From Actinomycetota bacterium (lineage in GTDB: Bacteria > Actinomycetota > Acidimicrobiia > Acidimicrobiales > Iamiaceae), in assembly GCA_019639075.1 (NCBI GenBank), contig JAHBSO010000001.1, forward strand, positions 372,001 to 436,000: 64,000 nucleotides of DNA, in the 5' to 3' direction. The notes below the pieces were generated by a model, which was not told the DNA's origin, ran no database searches, and saw nothing but the letters and a program-made list of their open reading frames with translations. This document shows, piece after piece, positions 43,144 through 52,435 of the stretch (positions are counted from its first letter, which is position 1; every line of letters starts with the position of its first letter). The translations under genes were made by a program, and so were the position numbers.

Positions 43144-45246
43144 TCAGCGGCCGACGATCGACCGCAGGACGAACGCCAGCACGAACGCCTCGTCCCGCCA
43201 GGCGTCGTAGCGGCCCGACGGTCCGGCGTGGCCGGACCCCATCTCGACCTTGAGCAGGACCGGTCGGCCGTCGAGCGACGCGTCGCCGGCGGTGCTCGAT
43301 CGGTCGCGGAGCCGGGCCACCCACTTGGCCGGCTCGTGGAAGCCGACTCGCGGGTCCGAGAGGCCGGCGGTGGCGAGGATCGCCGGGTGCGCGCCCTCCG
43401 CGACGTTCTCGTAGGGGCTGTAGCCGGCGATCCAGTCGTAGGCCGCCGGATCGTGGAGCGGGTCGCCCCACTCCTCCCACTCGATCACCGTGAGCGGGAG
43501 CGACGGGTCGAGCATGGTCGTGAGCGGGTCGACGAACGGGACCTCGGCGACGATCGCCCGGAACAGGTCGGGGGCGAGGTTCGCGACCGCGCCCATCAGC
43601 AGGCCGCCGGCGCTGCCCCCTCGCGCTGCCAAGCGGTCGGGGGTCGTGGTGCCCTCGGCGACGAGGTGGCGGGCGCAGGCCACGAAGTCGGTGAACGTGT
43701 GCTCCTTGTGGCCGAACTTGCCGTCCTCGTACCACCGTCGGCCGAGCTCGCCGCCACCCCGCACGTGGGCGATCGCGAACACGACGCCCCGGTCGAGCAG
43801 CGACAGGCGGGCGATGGAGAACCACGGATCCATCGACGCCTCGTAGGCGCCGTAGCCGTAGAGCAGCAGCGGCGCCGGACCGTCGGTCGGGCGGGCGTCG
43901 GTGCGCCACACGAGCGAGATCGGGATCTCGGTGCCGTCGTCGGCGACGGCCCACTCCCGGGCGGTCGAGTAGTCGGCGGGGTCGAACCCGTCGAGCACCG
44001 GCAGTCGCTTGCGGAGCACCCGCTCGCCGGTGCGGAGATCCTCGTCGTACACCGACGGCGGCGTGCGCAGCGACTGGTACGTCAACCGGTAGGTGTCGGT
44101 GTCGAAGCTCGGGTTGGTGCCGGGCGCGATGGTGCCGACCGGCTCGTCGGTGGCCAGCGGGCGGATCCCGCCCGTCGACGGGTCGAGGTGCCACAGCGCG
44201 GTGAGCCCACCGGCCCGTCCGTGGACGACCACGTGGTCGGCGAAGGCCTCGACCCCGTCGATCCGCGTGCCCGGGCGGTGGGGGATCAGGCACTCCCACG
44301 TCGACCGGGGCGCCGTGGTGGTGCCGTCGAGCGGTGCCCGCCACAGGGCGAAGTCCTCGGCGCCACCGTGGTTGGACACGACGAGCAGCCCGGTCGGGTG
44401 GTGGGCGACCGAGTACTCGACGTCCTGCTCGCGGGCGGCGACGAGCACCGGGTCGGACTCGGGGGCGTGGGCGTCGAGCAGCCACGACTCGCTCGTGACC
44501 GCGCTGCCCATCGACACGACGGCCACCGCCTGTGATCGTGAGCCGTGGACCGCCACGTGGAAGCGCTCGTCGGGTTCGTGGACGACGAGCACGTCGTCGG
44601 TCGGGTCGGCGCCGACGACGTGGCGCAGCACGCGGTCCGGCCGCGAGCTCTCGTCCTGGAGCGTGTACCAGAACGTCGCCGAGTCCGCCGCCCAGGCGAA
44701 ACCGAAGGAGACCTCCCGCAGGACCTCGGGGGCCTCCTCGCCGGTGCGCAGGTCCCGCACGTGCAGGTCGTGGCGCTCGTCGCCGGACCGGTCGACCGCG
44801 TACGCGAGCCAGTTGCCGTCGGGGCTCACGTCGAGGACGCCGAGACCGAGGTAGTCGCCGTCCTCGACGAGGTCGTTGAGATCGAGCACCACGTGTTCGG
44901 GGCCGGTCGGCGCGGTGCCGGTGCCGTCGTCGGCCCGGCGCACCCGGATCGGGTAGGAGCGACCCTTCTCGGTCCGCTGGTGGTACCACCAGGCGCCCTC
45001 GCGGACCGGGACCGAGGTGTCGTCCTCCTGGGTCCGTCGCTCGATCTCGCCGAACAGGTCCTCGCGGAGCCCGGCCAGCGGCGCGGTGACCCGCTCGGTC
45101 CACGCGTTCTCGTCGCGGAGGTGCCGGAGGGTCGCCGGGTCGTCGGCGTCGCGCAGCCATGCGTACGGATCGACCACCTCGTGGCCGTGGTGGCGGCGGG
45201 TCTCGGGACGGCGGGCGGGGCGTGGGGGTGCGTCGGCGTCGGGCAC
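43144..45246 (-). CDS. ptrB: Oligopeptidase B (S9 family serine peptidase)
   Basis: 700 residues, the usual oligopeptidase B size. A beta-propeller takes the first about 400 residues. The catalytic domain has G-G-S-A-G-G at 543-548 with S545 as nucleophile, plus the Y-G-Y-G-A-Y-E block. It cuts short basic peptides in the cytoplasm. The GTG start is backed by TAGCCT (45253-45258) six bases upstream. The gamma carbonic anhydrase gene diverges 46 bases away. Confidence 0.9.
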   Translation of the reverse strand: MPDADAPPRPARRPETRRHHGHEVVDPYAWLRDADDPATLRHLRDENAWTERVTAPLAGLREDLFGEIERRTQEDDTSVPVREGAWWYHQRTEKGRSYPIRVRRADDGTGTAPTGPEHVVLDLNDLVEDGDYLGLGVLDVSPDGNWLAYAVDRSGDERHDLHVRDLRTGEEAPEVLREVSFGFAWAADSATFWYTLQDESSRPDRVLRHVVGADPTDDVLVVHEPDERFHVAVHGSRSQAVAVVSMGSAVTSESWLLDAHAPESDPVLVAAREQDVEYSVAHHPTGLLVVSNHGGAEDFALWRAPLDGTTTAPRSTWECLIPHRPGTRIDGVEAFADHVVVHGRAGGLTALWHLDPSTGGIRPLATDEPVGTIAPGTNPSFDTDTYRLTYQSLRTPPSVYDEDLRTGERVLRKRLPVLDGFDPADYSTAREWAVADDGTEIPISLVWRTDARPTDGPAPLLLYGYGAYEASMDPWFSIARLSLLDRGVVFAIAHVRGGGELGRRWYEDGKFGHKEHTFTDFVACARHLVAEGTTTPDRLAARGGSAGGLLMGAVANLAPDLFRAIVAEVPFVDPLTTMLDPSLPLTVIEWEEWGDPLHDPAAYDWIAGYSPYENVAEGAHPAILATAGLSDPRVGFHEPAKWVARLRDRSSTAGDASLDGRPVLLKVEMGSGHAGPSGRYDAWRDEAFVLAFVLRSIVGR

Positions 45247-45252
45247 CCGGTG

Positions 45253-45286
45253 AGGCTACGGCGGCCGCGGCCGACCCACCTACGCT
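45253..45286. promoter_or_regulatory. Back-to-back leaderless promoters for ptrB and the carbonic anhydrase
   Basis: The 46 bases between the two start codons hold TAGCCT on the minus strand (45253-45258, 6 bases from GTG 45246) and TACGCT on the plus strand (45281-45286, 6 bases from ATG 45293). There is no room for untranslated leaders. Confidence 0.6.
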
Positions 45287-45292
45287 CCCCCC

Positions 45293-45811
45293 ATGGCCAT
45301 CTACGCCCTGGGCGACCAGGTCCCCGACGTGCACCCCGACGCCTACATCGCCGAGGAGGCGGTGATCATCGGCTCGGTCACCGTGGGCGCGGAGGCGTCG
45401 GTGTGGCCCGGCGCGGTGGTGCGGGGCGACGACGGCCTGATCGTCATCGGTGCCCGGACGTCGATCCAGGACGGCGCGGTGCTCCACACCACCCCGTTCA
45501 CGCCGACGACGGTGGGCGAGGAGTGCGTCGTCGGCCACCTCGCCCACCTCGAGGGCTGCACGGTGCACGACGGTGCGCTCGTCGGCTCGGGCTCGGTGGT
45601 GCTGCACAACGCCGTGATCGAGACGTGCGCCCTCGTCGGCGCCGGAGCCGTCGTGTCCGGCGGCACGGTCGTGCCGTCGGGGGCCATGGCGCTCGGCATC
45701 CCGGCGGTGATCAAGCCGGACCGGGTGACCCCGGAGATGATCAGCCTGGGGATGCTGTCCTACGTCGAGCGGGGCAAGCGCTACCGCGCCGACCTCCGTC
45801 GCCTGGCCTGA
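45293..45811 (+). CDS. Gamma-class carbonic anhydrase family protein
   Basis: 172 residues of left-handed beta-helix hexapeptide repeats (V-I-I-G-S-V, V-W-P-G-A-V and so on). Zinc-site residues are H65 in V-L-H-T and H82 in V-G-H-L-A-H-L-E-G-C. The third ligand, normally the histidine of H-G-C, is a glutamate here (E87), with an extra H85 two residues earlier. Activity may therefore differ from that of typical gamma carbonic anhydrases. The R-G-D-D block (trimer interface) is present. Leaderless promoter as above. Confidence 0.85.
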   Translation: MAIYALGDQVPDVHPDAYIAEEAVIIGSVTVGAEASVWPGAVVRGDDGLIVIGARTSIQDGAVLHTTPFTPTTVGEECVVGHLAHLEGCTVHDGALVGSGSVVLHNAVIETCALVGAGAVVSGGTVVPSGAMALGIPAVIKPDRVTPEMISLGMLSYVERGKRYRADLRRLA

Positions 45812-45824
45812 CGGTTCCCCGCGG

Positions 45825-48227
45825 TCAGGGCGTGGCCACGACCTCGGGTTCGGCGCCGAGGTGGACATCGGTCGAGATCGACATGGGGTGCGCCCCCGCG
45901 GTCGGCTCCGGGCCCATCTCGTAGAGGGTCACGTTCGAGCCGTTGCTCCGGTCCCGCGCCCAGCGGGCGACCACGTCGTCGTCGGACAGGACGATCACCT
46001 GGGTCGTCGGCGCCGCTCGGTCCAGCTGGTCGAGCAGGTCGAACCGCTGCACCGCGGGGACTTCGCGGAAGGCGTCGTCGATCAGGACCGGGACCGACTC
46101 CTCGTGGTCCTGGAGGTGCGTCGTGCGACCGAGGCGGGCCGAGAGGCGGTGCTGGAGCGAACCGGCCCGTCCGGCCAGCCCTTCGAGGCGCTCCTCCAGG
46201 TCGGTCACCCGCGTGCGGGCCACCTCGACCCGCTGGCGGGCGGCGGGGACGTCGACGGTGCCGGCGCTCGCGACCAGCTCGGCGATCTCGCGGCGCCGGG
46301 CGTCGAGCACGGCGGGGTCGGTCGGCGGGTTCACCGGGTCGGGAGTGCCGGCCCAGGTGGGTCGAGCCGTCGAGCGGAGGTGCTCGATGACCGTCTCGAT
46401 CTCGCGGCGGATGTCGGCCGCGGTCCGTGGTGCGGTGCCCTCGCGGTCGCGGGCCGAGGTGACCGCGGTGATCGCCCGCTCGAGCCGACCCTCGATGGAG
46501 CCGTCGGTGAACCCGAGCCGGCGCAGGAGGTCGTCGAGGTGGCGTCCGGCATCGGCCTCGCGTCGCTCGACCTGGGTGAGCAGAAGGGCCCGGCGGGCCA
46601 CCTCGCCCGCGGCGATGCGCCGCGGGAGCTGCGATGCGAGCTGCTCGGGGTCGAGGTCGTCGGGGCCCGCGGTCGAGAAGCCGTAGGGCTCCAGGCCCCG
46701 GAGCACCGCGGTCCGGGCCGCCTCCTCCGCCTTCCTGGCCGCCGTCGCGAAGGTCTTCGCCTCCTCGGCCCGACGGGCCTGGACCTTCGGGTTCAGCGCA
46801 TCGGCGTGCGCCCGCACCGCGTCGGCGCGTGCCGCGAGGTCCTCGGGGGTGACCGCACCGGCGATCTCGTCCCAGGCCACCTGTGCCGCGGCCCGCCGCT
46901 TCGCGACGCGCTCGAACTGCTTGCGCTCGGTGGCATCGGTGACCGTGTCGAGCCGACGGAGGTGCAGGCCGAGCCACGAGTCGGCGTCGGTGCCCTGGAG
47001 CGCCTGCTCCTCGACCAGCTCGGCGGCCGCCAGGCGCCGGCGGGGCACGACCACGGCGGCGGCGGCGATGCCCGCGGCGGCGACGAGCGCGAGCAGTCCG
47101 AGCAGCGGGTGCACCACCTGGACCATCACGAGCCCGAGCAGCCCGAGCGCACCGGTGGCCATGATGCCGACCCGCTGGAGCCGCTCCACTTCGCGTTGGC
47201 ACCTGACGACCTCGACGTGGGCGGCCTCGATGGCCTCCTCGGCCTCGGCGGGTGCGGTCGAGGCCTCGGTCGGCCCCGAGAGCCGTGCGTACGCGGCGTT
47301 GGCCTCGACCAGCTCCGCGTGTCGCTCCCACAGCCGTTGCTGGTCGAGCGACGAGAAGGCCTCGACCAGCGCGTCGTCGGGCGCGCGGGGCGGGAGGGTG
47401 GCCTGGTGCAGCTCGGCCTCGGCCCCGAGACGGAGGTCGGTCGCGGCCCGCCATGCTTCGAAGCGCGCGGTGAAGTCCGGCGGCAGGTCGGCCGGGGTGG
47501 ACGCGACGCGGTCGAGGTCCGCCTGGGACACCGCGGGGAGTGGGCCGAGGCCGGCGCGCAGCTCCGACGCCTGCGCGGCCAGCTCGGCCCACGATTCGCC
47601 GGCGGTGCGGAGCGCGTCCACCGCACCGAGGATCTGCTGGTCGGTGCGGCCACGGGTGGCGGGATCGGCGAGGTTGAGGTCGGCCCGCAACTCGTCGAGG
47701 CGGGTGCGTTCCTGCACCCAGTCCCACCGGGCCCGGTCGTCGTCGGCGCGGTCGATGCGCGCCGTGAGCGAGGCCATCGCGCCGCGCCACTCGGTCAGCG
47801 TGGCCGATCGGGTCTCGAGCTCGCGGACCTCCTCCTCGCGCCGCTCCAGGTGGTGCCGGGCGTCGGTCAGCTCGGCCCGCAGCTCGTCGATGGACCCCTC
47901 GCCACCGATCCCGAGGTCGGCGCCGCCGACCGTCAGGAGGCGGGTCACCGCGGCGACGTCGCGACCGAGCACGTCGTGGGGTGCCGGCGCCGGGGTGCCG
48001 TCGTCGGCGTAGGTGGCACCGGTCCGGTCGGCGAACACCTTCCGGCCCTGCGCGTCGACGTACACGACCGACGCGTTGGACAGGGTGCCGGTGAGGGCGT
48101 CGACCAGCGTCCGGATGAGGGCCCGACGTTCGTCCGACGAGAGTCCGGCGAACACGGTGACCCCGGGGCCGAAGCGGACCCGTTCGTCGTCGCGGGGGCC
48201 GTAGAGGACGAGCTGTTCGATGCGCAC
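45825..48227 (-). CDS. Rad50/YhaN-like coiled-coil membrane protein with degenerate P-loop
   Basis: 800 residues. The N-terminus I-E-Q-L-V-L-Y-G-P...F-G-P-G-V-T-V-F-A-G is the start of a RecF/SMC/Rad50 ATPase lobe, but where G-x-x-G-x-G-K-S is expected the sequence is A-G-L-S-S-D-E-R-R-A (27-36), with no Walker lysine. Long charged helical stretches follow. A pair of hydrophobic helices at about 355-395 divides the coiled coil in two. The C-terminus has V-P-V-L-I-D-D-A-F near 714 (Walker B and D-loop place) and V-I-V-L-S-D-D. The architecture equals YhaN-like proteins with a membrane hairpin. It probably no longer hydrolyses ATP. A single-gene unit; function unknown. Confidence 0.65.
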   Translation of the reverse strand: MRIEQLVLYGPRDDERVRFGPGVTVFAGLSSDERRALIRTLVDALTGTLSNASVVYVDAQGRKVFADRTGATYADDGTPAPAPHDVLGRDVAAVTRLLTVGGADLGIGGEGSIDELRAELTDARHHLERREEEVRELETRSATLTEWRGAMASLTARIDRADDDRARWDWVQERTRLDELRADLNLADPATRGRTDQQILGAVDALRTAGESWAELAAQASELRAGLGPLPAVSQADLDRVASTPADLPPDFTARFEAWRAATDLRLGAEAELHQATLPPRAPDDALVEAFSSLDQQRLWERHAELVEANAAYARLSGPTEASTAPAEAEEAIEAAHVEVVRCQREVERLQRVGIMATGALGLLGLVMVQVVHPLLGLLALVAAAGIAAAAVVVPRRRLAAAELVEEQALQGTDADSWLGLHLRRLDTVTDATERKQFERVAKRRAAAQVAWDEIAGAVTPEDLAARADAVRAHADALNPKVQARRAEEAKTFATAARKAEEAARTAVLRGLEPYGFSTAGPDDLDPEQLASQLPRRIAAGEVARRALLLTQVERREADAGRHLDDLLRRLGFTDGSIEGRLERAITAVTSARDREGTAPRTAADIRREIETVIEHLRSTARPTWAGTPDPVNPPTDPAVLDARRREIAELVASAGTVDVPAARQRVEVARTRVTDLEERLEGLAGRAGSLQHRLSARLGRTTHLQDHEESVPVLIDDAFREVPAVQRFDLLDQLDRAAPTTQVIVLSDDDVVARWARDRSNGSNVTLYEMGPEPTAGAHPMSISTDVHLGAEPEVVATP

Positions 48228-48315
48228 GCGTGACCCTCCGGTCGTGGCTTGCCTCCGACTCCCCCCGCCCCTTCATCGGCATCGGGTCGAGCCGACTTGA
48301 GCAGCGAGTTCCGGG

Positions 48316-48711
48316 TCAGGCGCTTCCGAGCCAGGGGAGCACCGGCAGGTTCCGCAGCACGGTGAAGCCGGCGGCGAGGAGGAGCAGTGCGGGGAGCGTC
48401 CACCGCGGGGCGGTGAACGGCGGCCGGTCCTCCCGTCCCGATCGCCGGAGCCACACGAGCCAGACGACGGCGACGAACGGGAGCGCGGCCACGAACAGCA
48501 GGTTGTGGCTCGCTGCCGACCCGATCCGGCCGTGGACGAGGTCCTGCACGGCCCGGAGCCCGCCGCACAGGGGGCAGTCGAGCCCGGTGGCGGCCCGCAT
48601 CGGGCACAGCGGGACGTGGTTGGTCGCGGGGTCGGCGAGGGCGACCAGTCCGGCGCCGACGAGGGCGCCGGCCGCGACGAGCACCGGTGCGGTTCGGGGC
48701 GGGACGGCCAC
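48316..48711 (-). CDS. DUF2752 membrane protein
   Basis: 131 residues with the DUF2752 signature C-P-M-R-A-A-T-G-L-D-C-P-L-C-G-G and following hydrophobic helices (about 10-28, 78-98, 108-122). The G-x-D-C-P-x-C-G-G block is the family's hallmark; its role is unknown. The start GTG 48711 is chosen because TACGCT (48720-48725) is 8 bases upstream; the open frame to 49074 is antisense to the ABC gene. It diverges from the exporter operon. Confidence 0.8.
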   Translation of the reverse strand: MAVPPRTAPVLVAAGALVGAGLVALADPATNHVPLCPMRAATGLDCPLCGGLRAVQDLVHGRIGSAASHNLLFVAALPFVAVVWLVWLRRSGREDRPPFTAPRWTLPALLLLAAGFTVLRNLPVLPWLGSA

Positions 48712-48814
48712 GAGGAGCGAGCGTACGGGAATCCGCTGGAGGAGCGGCCTCGTCGCACCGGTACGGTGGCCGGCGGTCCGATCAGGGGAGCGGACCCGAA
48801 CGCGAGGTGAGCGG

Positions 48815-50647
48815 TTGATCGACGACGACGGCGAGGGCGCGGCACCGGACGACGTCGGCGACGGCTGGCGCCTCATCGGCGCGCAGCTCCGCTCGCAATG
48901 GGGCGGCCTGGCGCTCGGCGTGTTCGCCGGCGTGTGCTGGACCGCCGCCAAGGTCTCGGTGCCCAAGATCGTCGAGATCGCCATCGACCGGGGCATGGCC
49001 GTCGGCGACCAGGCCGTGGTGACCCGCTGTGCGTGGGCGATCGCCGGCGTCGCCATGGTCTCGGCCTTCTTCACCGGGCTCCGCCGCTACTCGGCGTTCC
49101 GGGAGGCCCGTCGCACCGAGGCGGTCCTGCGCGACCGGCTGTTCGCCCACCTGAGTCGCCTCCACTTCGGGTTCCACGACGGTCAGCAGACGGGCCAGCT
49201 CATGTCGCGGGCCAACAACGACCTCCAGCAGATCCAGAACGCCGTGGTGCTGGTGCCGCTGGCGGTGGCCAACCTCACGACGATCGCGGCCGTCCTCGTG
49301 GTGCTCCTGCTGATCGACCCGATCCTGACCGTGCTGGCGCTCGGTTCGCTGCCGCTGCTCAACGTCCTCGCCCAACGGTTCTCCCGGACCCTGCACCCGA
49401 CGATGGTCGCGGTGCAGCAGGAGTCGGCGGAACTGTCCGCCGTGGTGGAGGAGACGGTGGCGGGCATCCGTGTGGTCAAGGGCTTCGCGGCCGAGGACAC
49501 GCAGTCCCGGCGGCTCCGCCACGAGGCCGACGACCTCTACGAGGCGTCGATGTCGGGTGCCATGGTCCGGGCCCGCTTCGCTCCGGGGCTCGAGACCCTC
49601 CCGAACATCGGGCTCATCCTCGTCCTGGGCTACGGGGGTCACCAGGTGATGAACGGCAACCTCGAGCTGGGGTCGCTCGTGGCCTTCAACGCCTACGTGG
49701 TGCTGCTCATCTGGCCGTTGCGCATGCTCGGTTGGATGGTGGCCATGACCCAGCGGGCGGCTGCCGCGGCCCAGCGCGTCCACGAGATCCTCGCCACCGA
49801 GCCGGCGATCGTCGACCCGGCGCACCCGCACCCCCTGCCCGACGGCGGCGGCGCCCTCGAGTTCGAGGACGTGAGCTTCGCCTACGGCGAGGACCGGCCG
49901 GTGCTCGCCCGGTTCGACCTCCACGTCCCGGCCGGCCAGCGACTGGCGCTGGTCGGCGCGACCGCCAGCGGCAAGTCGACGGTGGCGAAGCTCCTGCCGC
50001 GCTTCTACGACGTGGACCAGGGGTCGGTGCGCATCGACGGCGTCGACGTCCGTGACCTCGCCCTCCTCGAGCTGCGCCGGTCGGTCGGTTTGGTCTTCGA
50101 GGACACGTTCCTCTTCTCCGACTCCATCGCCGCCAATATCGCCTTCGCCGATCCCGACGCGTCGATGGAGCGGATCGAGCACGCGGCCCGCCTCGCCGGC
50201 GCCGACGGGTTCATCTCGGAGATGCCCCACGGCTACGACACCGAGATCGGCGAGCGGGGCTTCTCGCTCTCGGGCGGCCAGCGCCAGCGGATCGCGATCG
50301 CGCGAGCGATCCTCGCCGACCCCCGCGTGCTGATCCTCGACGACGCCACCTCCGCGGTCGACCCCACCAAGGAGCACGAGATCCGCGACGCGCTCATGGA
50401 GGTCATGGAGGGTCGGACCACCGTCGTCATCGCCCACCGCCCGGCCACGATCTCATTGGCCGAGCGGGTGGTGCTCGTCGACGAGGGCCGCATCGTCGCC
50501 GACGGCCCCCACGAGGAGCTGCTGCGCACCAGCGAGCGCTACCGCGAGGTGCTGGCCGCGGCCGCGGCGCGCGAGGAGCGCAGCCGCCACGAGGGTCGCG
50601 ACGGCGACCGGCCCGGCTCCGGAGAAGAGGCGGTGGTCCCGTCGTGA
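48815..50647 (+). CDS. ABC exporter half-transporter, degenerate-site subunit
   Basis: 610 residues: six transmembrane helices then an ABC domain. Walker A is G-A-T-A-S-G-K-S-T at 381-389, the signature is L-S-G-G-Q, and Walker B ends L-D-D-A-T with D510 in place of the catalytic glutamate. That substitution marks the degenerate-site half of heterodimeric exporters (TM287/288, BmrCD, Rv1272c/1273c types). Substrate: lipid, drug or peptide, unknown. TTG 48815 is used because AGGTGA lies 4 bases upstream. The next gene overlaps its stop, and the two must form a complex. Confidence 0.88.
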   Translation: MIDDDGEGAAPDDVGDGWRLIGAQLRSQWGGLALGVFAGVCWTAAKVSVPKIVEIAIDRGMAVGDQAVVTRCAWAIAGVAMVSAFFTGLRRYSAFREARRTEAVLRDRLFAHLSRLHFGFHDGQQTGQLMSRANNDLQQIQNAVVLVPLAVANLTTIAAVLVVLLLIDPILTVLALGSLPLLNVLAQRFSRTLHPTMVAVQQESAELSAVVEETVAGIRVVKGFAAEDTQSRRLRHEADDLYEASMSGAMVRARFAPGLETLPNIGLILVLGYGGHQVMNGNLELGSLVAFNAYVVLLIWPLRMLGWMVAMTQRAAAAAQRVHEILATEPAIVDPAHPHPLPDGGGALEFEDVSFAYGEDRPVLARFDLHVPAGQRLALVGATASGKSTVAKLLPRFYDVDQGSVRIDGVDVRDLALLELRRSVGLVFEDTFLFSDSIAANIAFADPDASMERIEHAARLAGADGFISEMPHGYDTEIGERGFSLSGGQRQRIAIARAILADPRVLILDDATSAVDPTKEHEIRDALMEVMEGRTTVVIAHRPATISLAERVVLVDEGRIVADGPHEELLRTSERYREVLAAAAAREERSRHEGRDGDRPGSGEEAVVPS

Positions 50648-52428
50648 TGTACAGCGCCGGGATCGACGAGGACGATCGCCTCGACCGGGAGGCGGCCGGT
50701 CGGGTCCTGCGCCGCGCCGCGCAGTTCCTGCGCCCGTACCGCCGGGAGGTCCGCAGCGGCATCGCGATGGTGGTCGTCTCGACGGGCGCGGTGCTGGCCG
50801 GGCCGTTCCTGCTCCGCTACGGCATCGACCAGGGGATCGTCCCGGGGTCGGCCGCCAAGCTGAACGCCGCGGTGGCGGCCTACGTGGTCGTGGCGGTGAT
50901 CGCCTACGTCTCGACCCGCATCCAGGTCGTGCAGATCAGTCGCGCGGGCGAGGGCTTCCTGCGCGACCTGCGCGAGCGGGTCTTCGACCACCTCCTGCGT
51001 CTGTCCATGCCGTTCTACGACCGGGAGAAGGCCGGCGTCGTCGTGTCGCGCATGACCTCCGACGTCGACTCCCTCCAGGAGCTGGTCCAGCTCGGGCTCC
51101 TCCAGTTCGTCGCCAGCATCCTGCTCATCGCCGGGTCCCTGGTGGTGCTGGCGCTCGTGTCGTGGCAGCTGCTCCTGCTGTGCCTGATCCCGGTGCCGTT
51201 CGTGGTGTTCGCGTCGGTCAAGTTCCAGCGCGACTCCAACCGGGCCTACCTCACGGTGCGCGATCGGATCGGCCTCACGCTCTCGATGCTCCAGGAGGGC
51301 ATCAGCGGCGTACGGGTCGTGCAGGCCTACGGCCGAGAGCGGGTGCAGACCGAGCGGTTCGCCCACCGGAACCGCAGCCTCTACCGGGCCCACATGCGCT
51401 CGGTGTGGGTGCAGGCGTGGTACCTGCCGGTGATCGAGGGCGCGTCGCTCCTGTGCACCGCGCTGGTGGTCGGCATCGGCGGGCGCATGGTGGCCGAGGG
51501 CGACCTCACCGTCGGCACCGTCGCCCTCTTCGTCCTGACGCTCGCCAACCTGTTCGAGCCGATCAACCAGCTCAGCCAGCTGTTCAACACGGTGCAGTCG
51601 TCGGGTGCCGCCCTGCACAAGCTGTTCGAGCTGCTCGACACGCCGGCCGACCTGCCCGAGCCGCCCGAACCTGCCGACCTGCCGGCGCGCGGCCCCCTGT
51701 CGGTCGAGGGGGTGTCGTTCGCCTACGCGGGCGGCGAGCCGGTGCTGCGCGACATCGACCTCGTCCTCGCCGCCGGCGAGAAGCTGGCGCTCGTCGGCCC
51801 GACCGGCGCCGGCAAGTCGACGCTGGCCAAGCTGATGGCCCGCCTCTACGACCCGGTCGACGGCCGGGTGACCTTCGCCGGGGTCGACCTCCGGCATGCG
51901 GCGTCGCCCGTCCTTCGACAACGCATCACCGTCGTGCCCCAGGAGGGGTTCCTCTTCGCGGCATCGCTGCTCGACAACATCCGCATCGGCCGTCCCGACG
52001 CGTCGGACGAGGACGTGCTCGCCGCGCTGGACGCCCTCGGTCTGCGGCAGCGGTTCGAGGCGCTGCCCGGCGGGCTGTCGATGGAGGTCGCCGAACGGGG
52101 ATCCCGGCTGTCAGCGGGGGAGCGGCAGCTGGTCTCGCTGGCCCGCGCCGCGCTCGCCGACCCGGCGGTGCTGGTGCTCGACGAGGCGACGTCGTCGCTC
52201 GACCCCGGCACGGAGGCCCTGGTCGAGCGGGCGCTCGAACGGCTCATGGCCGGGCGGTCGGTGATCGTGATCGCGCACCGCCTGTCGACCGCGGCCCGCT
52301 CCGACCGGGTCGGGGTGGTCGCCGACGGTGGCCTGGTCGAGCTCGGTCCCCACGCCGAGCTGGTCGCGGCGGGCGGCCGCTACGCGGCGCTCTACGAGAG
52401 CTGGGTCGGCGGCCTCGCCGCGAGTTGA
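50644..52428 (+). CDS. ABC exporter half-transporter, catalytic subunit
   Basis: 594 residues: six transmembrane helices and one ABC domain. Walker A is G-P-T-G-A-G-K-S-T, the Walker B glutamate is present (L-D-E-A-T), but the signature is L-S-A-G-E in place of L-S-G-G-Q. Together with the partner this gives one consensus and one degenerate ATP site. Start GTG 50644 overlaps the upstream stop by 4 bases (ATG 50647 is also possible), so the halves are translationally coupled. It ends 7 bases before the convergent aminotransferase stop. Confidence 0.9.
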   Translation: MMYSAGIDEDDRLDREAAGRVLRRAAQFLRPYRREVRSGIAMVVVSTGAVLAGPFLLRYGIDQGIVPGSAAKLNAAVAAYVVVAVIAYVSTRIQVVQISRAGEGFLRDLRERVFDHLLRLSMPFYDREKAGVVVSRMTSDVDSLQELVQLGLLQFVASILLIAGSLVVLALVSWQLLLLCLIPVPFVVFASVKFQRDSNRAYLTVRDRIGLTLSMLQEGISGVRVVQAYGRERVQTERFAHRNRSLYRAHMRSVWVQAWYLPVIEGASLLCTALVVGIGGRMVAEGDLTVGTVALFVLTLANLFEPINQLSQLFNTVQSSGAALHKLFELLDTPADLPEPPEPADLPARGPLSVEGVSFAYAGGEPVLRDIDLVLAAGEKLALVGPTGAGKSTLAKLMARLYDPVDGRVTFAGVDLRHAASPVLRQRITVVPQEGFLFAASLLDNIRIGRPDASDEDVLAALDALGLRQRFEALPGGLSMEVAERGSRLSAGERQLVSLARAALADPAVLVLDEATSSLDPGTEALVERALERLMAGRSVIVIAHRLSTAARSDRVGVVADGGLVELGPHAELVAAGGRYAALYESWVGGLAAS

Positions 52429-52435
52429 CCGAGCG

